This document shows positions 11,346-21,876 of a DNA stretch of 64,000 bases, in pieces; the stretch's first letter is position 1, and each line of letters opens with the position of its first letter. This stretch comes from Blepharisma japonicum. Taxonomy: Eukaryota; Ciliophora; Heterotrichea; Heterotrichida; Blepharismidae. Under the pieces are notes generated by a model. It saw nothing but the letters and a program-made list of their open reading frames with translations, had not been told where the DNA came from and did not search any database. The stretch lies in assembly GCA_949751835.1 (NCBI GenBank), contig CATKHK010000020.1, positions 450,491 through 514,490 of the forward strand, written 5' to 3'. The position numbers were made by a program, and so were the translations under genes.

Positions 11346-12707
11346 CTAAATTACCCGTGCTAGGTCTTTTATAGTAGCTCGAGGTCGGATGTGTATCACA
11401 CACTTTTCTTCCATATACGGTCTTCCAGCTGTTTCAGGTCTCAACGGTGCAGGTGTAATATTGGCAATACTCAAAGATCCTCGCTGTCGTAGAATTTCAC
11501 CTTGGACAATTTCTGACGTTTGTGGCCTAACTACATTAAAATAACTTCTTGGTACAATTCCTTCATCATTACTCGGTATTTCAGCCTCATCAGCAATTCT
11601 AGACACATTCATGCGTGGCCTTTGTGTTTCATTTGCTACTGTTTCAGGTCTATCTTTAAAACTGAAATAGCTTCTATGATTGCCTTGGGTCATAGGCCTT
11701 ACATTAGAAACAATATTTTCAGGAGCAAGCTGCATTCTTAGTTGTGACTTAAATGCTGTCTCAGGCGGCTGAGACAAAACCCTAGATAATTGATGCGTTT
11801 CTTGGGAAATTTTAGTAGTGCTGTCGTTTGTTGTGATATTTGTTGATAATATAGAATTTTCAGCTTTGTAACAATTGCGAGGATCTGGCTGCATAATCGG
11901 TTTTCTGTAAAGTTTTTTTATAAATAATGGGACTTCCGCAAGGGCTTCTTTAACTTCAGGACGTTTATAGCTGTTTTTATCAAGAAACTTCATAATAAAG
12001 CTTACTAATTTTGGAGAATACCTCGCAGGAAGCTGTCTAGGGGCTTTATTCAGAATATTATATCCAAGAGTAATGAGATTATCTCCTAAAAAGGGTAAAT
12101 CTAATGCAGCAATATTATAAAGTACACAGCCTATGGCTCATATATCAGCTTTATTTCCATAAGGATGCCTTCTTACCTGTTCAGGGCTAAGATAAAGCGG
12201 AGTTCCTACAATTGACGTATGCATCTGCTTAGTCCTTGTCATTTTTGACAATCCTAAATCTCCTATTTTTATCCTTTTCTCATTGTCTAGAAAGATATTC
12301 ATACATTTAATATCCCTATGCAGGATATTATTGGAATGAAGATAATTCACTGCTAGACAAATTTCGTATGCTCATGTCCATAATTGGCTTTCATCAATTC
12401 CTTTACGTTTTTCTTTTGTTTTCGAGATAAAGCTTTGTAAATCGCCACCGGAGGCATATTCCATGAGGATGAATAGCGTTTCGTCCTTTATTATGCTGTT
12501 ATAGTAGCGGATTATATGTTCATGACTAACTGTGCTCAAAATTTCCACTTCTTTTTCTGCTTTATTTTGCTTATTTTTCGAAAGATTTGAAAGATCAATT
12601 GCTTTTATAACATAAAATCTACCATTTCCTTGGTGCTGTACTTTATAAACAATCCCAGAAGTGCCTCTACCTAGTTCTTTTACAACTGTGACACCTAATT
12701 CTTCCAT
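11346..12707 (-). CDS. NEK-like Ser/Thr protein kinase
   Basis: A 453-residue protein with its kinase domain at residues ~5-265. It has the glycine loop LGRGTSGIVYKV, Lys in YVIKAID, HRDIKCMNIFL, GDLGLSK (DLG instead of DFG) and GTPLYLSPEQ. TGA reads as Trp at 12372-12374 and 12138-12140. The C-terminal ~190 residues are polar, with repeated R-P-x-T/M motifs and no coiled coil. NEK kinases commonly act on cilia, basal bodies and mitosis, and the family is expanded in ciliates, so a ciliary role is plausible but inferred. It lies between PKG and the flippase on the same strand, with 73 and 35 bp gaps. Confidence 0.88.
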
Positions 12708-12742
12708 CTAGCGTAACTTATATTAATATTTTTATTTTATCA

Positions 12743-15700
12743 TTACTCTTTAAGTCCATTATTAAGTGGCCTTGTGGATACTCCTGTGCTATAATAAGCG
12801 GCGTCATTTTCATTTTTTTTGTTTTCCACAATTGGCTCTATTTTATCACTGTTTTTAGTCAGCTTATCAGCCAGCGTCGGATGATAAAGCTTCATATAGC
12901 AATGGACGATATATAGAGGGACAACACAAATTCCAGTTGATAAAATAATTCCGCTCCAAAAGCTCATAGTTGAAAAATAGTCAGCTGTGCTTGCAAACAC
13001 CCAGGACTCAGGAACGTTGTCATAGATAAATACAAAGGTGGGGCAGTATAAGATGAAGCCAAGACCCCATATTACAAAATGCTGAAACCAAGTCCAATAA
13101 TGCATAGAAATTATGAGGACAAGGTTTACTATACAGACGACTGAGGTGTACATGCATACACTTAAACCCCAGTGACCTTCAGTGGCGCCCCAGTCATTCA
13201 TAGCTTGCTTATAGTAAATTCAGCTTGGGATTATGTAAACTACTAGACTGCAAAAAATACCGTATAGGAGCCAAATAATGAATTTTACAAGAGTCAGAGG
13301 CTGCTGAGTCTTGGTTTCCAAGTACAGCTGAGGCCAAAAGTTCTTAATTTGAGGATTTACACGATAATTTACATCTTGATCCCACAATGAGTACATAACA
13401 ATTCCAGCAGCTGTGGTGGCTGAATTAAACAGCAATAAATACCAGTCGTCCCAAACTGTTTGTCCACTATACCCATTTCGAGTACCAAAATATAGCTGTA
13501 CTAATGTGAAAGAAATGTTTTTATAAAAAAAATAAAGGACATAAAACCCGATTCTCCTTAAATTTCACCTACCATGCACAAACATAAGGTGCCTTAGATG
13601 CCGGAATTCACAAATAGCGAAATCGCTACAATCTGCAGCTTGATGGCCTTCTTTGCCAAAAATTCCTATACCTATATGGGCAGCTTGGATCATGGAGACA
13701 TCATTTCCTCCATCTCCAACAGCGAGGGTAACTGCATGTGGCTGGTGGATTTTTATGAATTTCACGACTTCAGCTTTTTGCTTGGGGTTTGAACGGCAAC
13801 AGATTACAGATTTACTGGATTGGCAAAGACTGAAAAAGTTTGGGTGTTTTAGGCATGTGGCTAAAGCGTCACCTTCAATTATTAAAGCAATTGAGTTGTT
13901 TTGGGTTTTGAAGCTAGGAAATATGCCTGGGGAAATGTCTTTGATGATGTTGGCTAAGGATTTTTCGATGTCTTCTTCTTTTTGGTTGAGAATATAATAA
14001 GTTGCCCAATTTTGGTTAAGTAAATTACAAGCATATGCAATATTTTCAGCAGTCTCCACCTTATCTCCAGTCAGCATTCATACCTTCATATTAGCGTCTG
14101 TAAACTCTTTTATTGCTTTTGGGACACTTTTCTGTAGCCTATCTTCCACAGCTGTGGCCCCCAGCAAATAAATATCTTGTTCAATTTCTTCTGCTAAAGC
14201 TGCCAAATTTTGTGCCTGTGCTTCCCCAAAACTGCATTTTTCTGTCTTATACTTCCCAAACCATTCTTGGAAATCTTCTTCATTAATCACCTTAAACCCT
14301 ACACAGAGGGTCCTTAATCCTTTTCTACAAAATTTGCTTAAAGCAGCTTTTGTATTATCAAGATAAGGGATTTCGTTGACTGAATAATCCAATCTTTCTT
14401 CAATAACAGTATCAGCTCCTTTTATATACAATCTTATAGAAAAATCCTTAGGATGCCTAACAATGACTGACATTCTTTTTCTTTCAGCAGTAAAATCATT
14501 TATTGCTAAAATTTCAAACATCCTGTTTTCCCCTTTACAATTCGTCAAAATAGAGTCCGCAGTTCTTTCTAAAAAGACATAACCAATCTCTTTTGCAGCA
14601 TCTACTAATGTGACTTCATCAGGACTGCTGCCTAAATATTGGATTTCATCGCCTTCTTTGATTTCAGAAACAACGTCATTGCATACTAGCAATGCTGTTA
14701 AAAATTCATCTATATAATCAGATATATTGGTCAGTCTTACACTTTCTGTAATTATTTCTAAGCATTGACTAGTATCTGATTTATTTAAATCACTTACAAT
14801 TCCACTCACATCAAAGCTTCACAAAACGTCATTTCCTTTGATTGCTTTAGTAGGGTTTCCTATAGGCGTATAGGAAACACTAAAAGACCTATCTTGGTGT
14901 TCTTCTTTATTTATCGAAAAACTTTCACTTCTCTTAATTTCTTCATTAATCTCAAATTTCGTCATAATTTTCGGAGAATCTGAAAAATCACCATATATAG
15001 ACCCACCAATTGCGCAGCCCTTAAATTCCATCGTATTCGAAGTCAACGTGCCTGTCTTATCACAAAACACATAGTCCACATTTCCAAGCTCTTCTAAAAT
15101 ATTCAAAGAATAGACCCTTGCACACCTATCTTGCTCCTCACTATACATTTTCAAGTCAATCTGTATAAAAAATGCTTCAATAAACTTGACCAGCTCCAGT
15201 GTCACAATAATAGAGATCGGAATCAATGAATTTAGCAGTATAAAATAGCTCATATAAGACAAAACTATTACTTTTCCTGTAGAAGTGTCATAATCTTGGA
15301 ATAAGTAGTCTTCTTCCTTATGGTCAGACACAAATGAAGACGCTGAAATGCAGGCAAAAACACACAATCCGATCTGTATAAGAAGCTGGATAACGACGAT
15401 ATTGTTCATAATAGTTTCGTATTTGCTTCTTTTAAAAGGTGCATGTCGCTGATTCATCATGATTTTGGTGTTCATTCCAGCATAGACCACAAGGCCAATC
15501 ACGAAGCTGGTGTTCCTTAAATTTGAGCCTCTTAATAAAAGCTGTTTGGCGTCCAATCAGTAGCTTTGGTCATTTATTTCAATTTTCCCTGCAAAGGTGG
15601 TGAGTCGGTAGTCAGGAGGGTTTACAGTGATTTTTACATTGCCCTGACGAGTGACGAGCTTTTCAGCCTCAAAAAGCCCGACTGTCGCTGTTAAGGCTTG

Positions 15701-16216
15701 CCTTGTTTTTAAATTTTGTTCACCGTCGAGGTTTGCTGTTTGGATTTTGCAGTCACCCTTTTGGCTGCTTGAAGTTAGGATAAGCAAATCAGCTGGAAAC
15801 TCTTCGTAGTCGCGGACTTTTATGATATCGCCGGGGGAGATATCTTTTCACTCGACTTCTGTCCAGTCCTGGTCAATTCACTTTGAAGTCTTACTGTGAT
15901 TCACCAGTCGGTCATTTTTTCGGCGTTTCTATATAAAAGTTACTCAGTCTTCAATAGCTTCTTTTATCATTGCTATAATTAGCACCAATAAGAGTGGCGC
16001 TATTGCAGTAAATGGACTAATTGGAGAAATCTTTGGTATTGACTGCACTATAGCTGTAAGTAGGAAATATATGTTGGCAAGACGTTTGAATTGAAATAAA
16101 GTGCAAAGCGGGACAAATGAGATTAGCGAGTACTTGCATGTGTTTACTTTGTTCGTTTTGTGTGAGAGTGATGCGTTCAGATTTGGGTCGTCAAGATATA
16201 CACAGTATTCTTCCAT
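12743..16216 (-). CDS. P4-type ATPase (phospholipid flippase)
   Basis: Removing one 15-nt intron (15929-15943) and reading many TGAs as Trp gives 1152 residues. Visible are the N-terminal FKRLANIYFL segment, LDGEQNLKTRQ, the P4 membrane motif PISI, the phosphorylation motif CDKTGTLTSN, GADTVIEERL, MLTGDKVETA, VGDGGNDVSMIQAAHIGIG and HGRWNLRRI before the C-terminal membrane helices. The enzyme moves phospholipids to the cytosolic leaflet using ATP. The usual DGET dephosphorylation motif reads DGEQ here; the catalytic Glu remains. A CDC50-type partner is expected from family knowledge but none is in the window. Confidence 0.95.
15929..15943 (-). other. 15-nt intron in the P4-ATPase gene
   Basis: The intron reads GTAACTTTTATATAG, in phase 0. 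Retained, it adds VTFI and a stop; removed, it restores EAIEDW-KRRKND, the conserved segment after the second membrane helix of P4-ATPases. Confidence 0.93.
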
Positions 16217-16789
16217 GATTATATTTGTGAAAAAATTATAAATGTATAGAGATGAGAAGGCTTAGGATCAATTTATTAGTTTTGAGTTATTGATAATTAT
16301 TAATAATTTTAAAGAGAAAACGGGATGGGATTCTCTGGTAAGAAAGTCTATCATTTTATCTAGAATTTCTTATCATAAGATGGATTCTACGATGCATAGA
16401 CAATATTTTGAAAATGTGGTAAATAAATCAAAATGATCATAAATTTTTCTGCATGAATTTCTCATAGATATAAAACAAAACGCATAATTAGAAAGGTATT
16501 CTGAGAGATTTCGTATAATATCACCATTGATTTTAGATAAAAATAATCACTGAATTATAATGATTAACATTTTAGTATTTTCTTTAAATATTTAGAGTAA
16601 TGGGATTGGATTTAGAATATTTTATAGTAGGCCGTTTATTTACTTAAAGAAGGTATTTTCTAGCAGAAATGCAATCAAATATAAATAAATCAGTAAAACT
16701 AAATACTAATAATATAATAATGATATCTACATTGCTATAAAAGCAAAATCATCAAAAGCATTTTTATTCGTATATACCTATTATCTGAA
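16217..16789. other. Intergenic, 573 bp
   Basis: AT-rich spacer between the flippase start and the PCNA stop (both minus strand). It should contain the flippase promoter. No ORF, repeat or RNA gene recognised. Confidence 0.6.
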
Positions 16790-17560
16790 TTAATTTTCAC
16801 CTCTAATCCCAGGAGCAAGAAAATATCTTAGCTCTCCCAGATAAAATTTGAACTGAAACATCACAGGTGCATCACTTGACATAGAAATTGATACTTCTTC
16901 AGACAAACTAGACGCTTTATTAAAATGGTTCAGGTACTTTAAGTTCAAATCCATGCTTACCGGCTGTGTCACTCTCAAAACCATTTTATGGTCTGGTATC
17001 TCAGCTGGCCTTAGCGACACCACCCCACTTCCAATATCATCATTTATAAACTCAAAATTAAGTGCTTCTTTATCAATTGACAAAGAAATAGGGTTAAGTT
17101 CAGGGCAAAATGACCTGCAGATTCTTGCGAATTCCAAACTTGGGATCTTTGCATATACAGAGTAGTCTTGTTCAGGAATCCCGAAGTTTTCAAGCTCAAT
17201 ATCTAACAAATTTAAGGTAAATTCACTAGTCCTTTTGTTGTCTAAGCCTGCAAATGTTAAAGAAAGAACATTGGAATTGTCTTCTACCTTGAGTGTGACC
17301 GTTTCGTTATTATTCGCCAAACTGAGGAATTTTGATAAATTTGGGATTGAAATTCCAATGGTTTCGGGATGGCTACAGTGATATTCATCAAATTGATCAG
17401 CTTGTAATGTGAGAATTATTAAGGCGATTTTAGAAGAGTCCATGGTTTTTATGCTGATGCCTTCATAGGTTATTTCAAGATTTGCTTCTGTTATTAGATC
17501 CTTGATAGCTGAAATAAGCTTTTTTAATATCGTAGCATTTCCCAACAACGCTTCAAACAT
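16790..17560 (-). CDS. PCNA: PCNA, DNA sliding clamp
   Basis: The 256-residue protein matches the usual PCNA length. It begins MFEALLGNATILKKLI and contains the family segments EGISIKTMDSSKIALI, NLSKFLSLANNNETVTLK, the interdomain linker region LENFGIPEQDY, and the C-terminal FYLGELRYFLAPGIRG. The homotrimer encircles DNA and tethers polymerases and repair factors that carry PIP boxes. No intron and no TGA needed. It is divergent from the RRM gene across 379 bp. Confidence 0.97.
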   Translation of the reverse strand: MFEALLGNATILKKLISAIKDLITEANLEITYEGISIKTMDSSKIALIILTLQADQFDEYHCSHPETIGISIPNLSKFLSLANNNETVTLKVEDNSNVLSLTFAGLDNKRTSEFTLNLLDIELENFGIPEQDYSVYAKIPSLEFARICRSFCPELNPISLSIDKEALNFEFINDDIGSGVVSLRPAEIPDHKMVLRVTQPVSMDLNLKYLNHFNKASSLSEEVSISMSSDAPVMFQFKFYLGELRYFLAPGIRGEN

Positions 17561-17939
17561 CTTATATTAAAGTTAAAAAGGGCGCGATTTTTGAGAGATG
17601 ATACGGGATTATTTTTGTATCAGAAATGAACAGCAGTTTATTTCTTAAATCTTGCCTTGAGACTTTAGGGAGCTTTAATAGAGTCAGTATGTGTTAATTA
17701 TTTTTCTGCTGGCTAAAAATTAGAATAGCTTTGATCTTTAAACTTGATAGCTGCTTAATTGTTAAAATTAAAAGAGCAAATCTATTAAAGGTGCAAAAAA
17801 ATTATTTATGAGCAATTAAATATATTGTGCCTACCTTGAGAGCTAAGCATGGTTTAAATATTATCCCACTAGCTATCAAAAATAAAATTTCTTATATAGT
17901 GAGTCAAAGCTTACTAATACGAAAAATTATTATTAAACT
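17561..17939. promoter_or_regulatory. Divergent intergenic region, PCNA / RRM gene
   Basis: 379 bp of AT-rich sequence between two divergent start codons, so both promoters should lie here. No specific motif could be assigned. Confidence 0.45.
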
Positions 17940-18584
17940 ATGGCATTCTTATTTCAATCAAAAGCTTATGGAAGGCTAAAATACCTTCTAAGGCAGCCTA
18001 TTTTATTCAAATTATCATTTCCAAGATCCTTCTCAAGCACTGATGACTACCTTCCAAAAGAAAGCTCAAATGCTCCATGGGATCTCAATAATGTAATTAT
18101 AGTTTGAAATACGCCTTGAATTGCCCATGAGCGAGATATTTTAAAGGCTTTCAAAACTTGTGGCAACCCAAAATTGGCTAAGAACTGATCCCCAACCAAA
18201 GGAATTACACTAATTCAGTTTCAAAATCAGTCAGAAGTAAACAAAGCCCTTGAGTTAAATCTCACTGAATTTATGGGTCGTAAACTTTTTATAAAAAAAA
18301 TTGAAGGTAAAGAGGACAGAACAATTTTAGCAAGCAATATCCCACTTGAATTAGAAATTAGTAAGCTTAAGCTGAAAGATTTTTTTGATGAATATGGAAA
18401 GGTAGTTGATATTCGTCTAAATAGAAATTACAGAAAAGAATTTTTAGGGACGGCTTTTATTGAATTTCGGAGTACAGAGGATGCGTTGAATGCATTTAAA
18501 TTGCATAATAAAAAATTTTTAGGAAAAAATATACAGCTAGTTATAGCAAATAATAAACCTCCAAACGAAAATTTGAAATTTTAA
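17940..18584 (+). CDS. Two-RRM RNA-binding protein, probably mitochondrial
   Basis: The 214-residue frame runs from ATG at 17940 to TAA, with TGA as Trp three times. The N-terminus (MAFLFQSKAYGRLKYLLRQP then FPRSFSST) is basic, Ser-rich and lacks acids, as mitochondrial presequences do. RRM1 covers about residues 55-125. RRM2 covers ~130-205, with RNP2-like ILASNI and RNP1-like FLGTAFIEF. Likely role is organellar or general RNA processing; the target is unknown. It ends 26 bp from the convergent channel gene. The early part is hidden with the standard code because of two adjacent TGAs. Confidence 0.85.
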
Positions 18585-18610
18585 ATGAGATCTTAAAATT
18601 AATAATATGC

Positions 18611-20935
18611 TTACAAAATTTCTCTAAATCCTTCTAAGGTATTTCTAAGGTCTGAAGAACTCGAGCTTGAATTGACACTAATTGAAGATGGCATAATCGG
18701 CGAAAACATGCTTTCATTGAATGATGAATTCCTTTCAAGTTCATCAATTCCATAATCAAAGTCACTGTTTCTATCCACCTCTCCAAACTTAAATTTTACC
18801 ACAATTGGTTCTGTTACAATTTTATCAGGCAAAAAACGCGATTTTCTCTTTTTAATAGGTTTTTCGCTTCGGAGTGGGAATTCTTCTCCTTCTTCGCTTG
18901 AAGAAGAGGATCCTAGTATATTTACGTAATTTTTATTTTTTCCTGACATTTCTCCTTCATCTTCAACTTTGGAAAGGACTGTTGTCTCTTTGTCTTTATC
19001 TCGATCAGAGTCTGGTAATCTATATTTTTCCTGCCTTACGGTATCTAAGTATTTCATGGACTTTTGTTTTAAAATAATGTTGTCAGCAAATAAGCTACTT
19101 GGCTGTCTATATAAGCCAATCACATTTTTGGCATCAAATCCAGCTTTTCAATTGATTTTGCGGTCTTTTCGGTCAAAATTCGGAGAGCAATCGTCTTGGT
19201 TTTTAGAAATAAGCCTTTTGCCTCCTTTCTTTTGAAGCCATTTATCTTTCAAAAATTTGTGATCAAGATCCAGAATTGCTGATGTGCATCGAGTTGCCAC
19301 ATGTCCTAATTTTTTACATAAATAGCAATGGACCCCTAAAATCGCATAATCCTTTGAGCAGCGTTCCTGCAATAACCTTGTGATGCTGTTAGCATTCGGA
19401 AATTTTTCAAGAATAGTATCAAGGTCATCTCTCTTCAGAATCAGCAGCTCAGCAAAACACAAACACCTCGCTGATGACGTTCGAGGATGCTTCGCAAAGA
19501 AACCAATTTCTCCAAAATAGTGGTCTTCTTCTAGCAGTTTAAATACAGATTTCGTTGCTTTATCAAACAATTCTATTGTCCCTGAATTAATAAAATAAAC
19601 ACTTGAGCTTTTTTCTCCTTCCTGAATCACTATATCGTCAGGTGCAAAGGTTCTATATACAACATCCTTGCTGAGCCTTCCTATAAATTTTTCACTGTAC
19701 AGCTGTGCGAAGACTTTGCATTTTGCGATGTATTTTCCTCTGGTTATACCAAAAATATCATCCCTTAGAGGCTCTGAAACCATTTTCAAAATGGCGTCTT
19801 CGTCAAGTTTGTCTAATTTTTGGTTCGTTCATATAAACTTCAAATATCGCCTGATTTTAAATCTCAAAGATGATGGCAGAAAAGCTTTTTTCATATAAAT
19901 ATTCAAGTTTATCATTTTTTCTCTAAACGAGTATTCTTTTTCGCCTTGCTTGCTGACTTCTCCACTAATAGATGACAAAACATAACTAAAAATAATCACC
20001 GCAATAAACAGCATACAAACACAAAAAACTTTTTCATTTGTCGTATAAGGCTTCAAATCTCCATATCCTACTGTAGCGACAGTTGTAATAGAAAAATATA
20101 AAGCTTTTACATATAGCATAATTATATTATCATTGCCCTGCTGATAAGAAAGGCCTACTCACGTTATCGGAGTTGTTGAAGCATCGTCATAACATATAAA
20201 AAATCATATACACGCGCATCAGTGAGCTACTAACAGTGCAAAAACAATCAATTTTATTACCTGGATCGATGCAGCAATCGCAGAGCTTCCTAAAAAACTT
20301 TCAAGGTGCTCAATTAAAACCTTAACTTTCACAATTCTGATAAGAGGTGTAAATTTTAAAATTGTAATGACCTTAAAAGATGTGGTTACTCCTATGTTGT
20401 TATTATTACTCCGAAATAGATCATGAGGATCAACAATCAGATCAAAAGGAAAAGTAGCAAGAATGTCAATCAGAAATCATTTTTTCATGTAATGCATCAT
20501 GATTTTTTTCCTAGAAGTTACCACATGGCCTTTGGCGTAGTAAGCTGTATTAAAACTCAAGAGTATATCCAAAATAAAATAACTATTCACAGTATTTATA
20601 ACTTTTATAAGCAGGGCATAGTTTCTAACAGGAAACGTTTGGACAAAGGGAATCAGAGTAGCTTGAGATGCGATTATAAAAATGCTAATTATATTCCAAA
20701 TCAATTTCAATACATTGTCTGGGTGGATTGTGTACTTGGACTGGCCTTCATTAGATCAAGCAGCAAGCTGGAAAAAATCACGCCTCGTGTTTCTTTTTTT
20801 GATAAAAATCGAGTTTCCTACGTCTTCTAATTTTATTGAAGGGGTTTCTGGATTCTTGTTTAGAGTTAAAAGTGAAATCTCACTTCATTTCCTTCGTGCT
20901 GTTAGTGCAGGCTTTAATACTTTCTTTTGTCCCAT
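18611..20935 (-). CDS. Cyclic-nucleotide-domain K+ channel with C-terminal zinc knuckle
   Basis: The 774-residue protein starts at MGQKKVLKPALT. Six membrane segments span roughly residues 75-300; the S4 segment (KFTPLIRIVKVKV) has few charges. The pore reads TVATVGYGD, giving K+ selectivity. A cNMP-binding domain follows at ~400-500 (FGEIGFFAKHPRTSSARC), with Arg in the phosphate cassette. After it comes CYLCKKLGHVATRC, an exact C-x2-C-x4-H-x4-C zinc knuckle, then a phosphorylatable Ser-rich tail. This is the EAG/HCN/CNG-like layout common in ciliates. Several TGAs are Trp. Gating by cAMP or cGMP is inferred. The frame is uninterrupted, so no intron was detected. Confidence 0.92.
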
Positions 20936-21876
20936 TATTAGGAATTTAAGTAAAAATTATAAGTAATTTAATATTTGCTGACTGCTCATTTAGGTTTGAG
21001 GGTTAATTTGTATTGGATTTCTTATTTATAAAAAGATATCATTTTAAAAAATTGTCATATTTCATTATACAACGCATTTTATGGTGAGAAGCTTGAGAAT
21101 TGGTATAATAGTGAAATTTATAATTAAAAAGGAATATTTTAATTGACAGAAATGGAAAATTTAGAAAAAACTTGAAACTTAAATGAAATTGTTAGATCCT
21201 CGACATTAATTTTAAATTTGTGGTAAAATAAAATTATAGTGAATTGAAGCTCATAAAGTAATATCTTAAAAATAATAGATTTCATATCCAATAAAACATT
21301 ATTTAAGTCTCATAGATAATCACAGAAATGTATTACTGAAGCGCGTAAGGTTATTTATAGAACTTAAAATATTTCTATATGATTTAGAGAAAAAAATTAA
21401 TAACTTTATGTTTTAAAGTTTATTTGCGTATAAAAATTCAAAAAAGAGCTATGAGCAAAGATAATGATTAAAAAACTTATATAATGGTTCTTAATAGCAT
21501 TTATCTTTATTTACTTCCTTAATAACAGAAGATTAATTTTTGATTGAATTGTTTTTATATTTTTTATCTGACAGTTTTAATAACTAATTAAATATGGATG
21601 CGACTATAAAATCCATACAATTAAGATATCACTATATAAAGAAATATTTGGAAGAAGAGCATTCATTTAATTAATATTTGAAAAAATAAATTTTATTTAT
21701 CCATTTATCGAGAATCCTCAGTAATTTCAGTATTTATAGGCTTTTTAGAAGATTTTAAAAGGGAGATATTAATTTTACTTTTAGTTTAATAATTTGAATT
21801 AATATAAACTTCTTATACAAAAATTCATATATCAATAAATAAAATAAATAGCTATCAATACTTTAAGATATAAAAA
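20936..21876. promoter_or_regulatory. Divergent intergenic region, 941 bp
   Basis: A long AT-rich spacer between the divergent channel gene and PAS-membrane gene. Both promoters should lie within it. I see no conserved ORF, RNA gene or repeat; several A/T runs only. Confidence 0.45.

Noticed and set aside
13598-13997. Plus-strand frames inside the P4-ATPase gene
   Set aside because: Antisense shadows of the conserved hinge-domain sequence (VGDGGNDVSMIQ).
20423-20966. Plus-strand frames of 90-135 codons over the channel's 5' end
   Set aside because: Antisense to continuous channel coding sequence with membrane helices; no domain seen.
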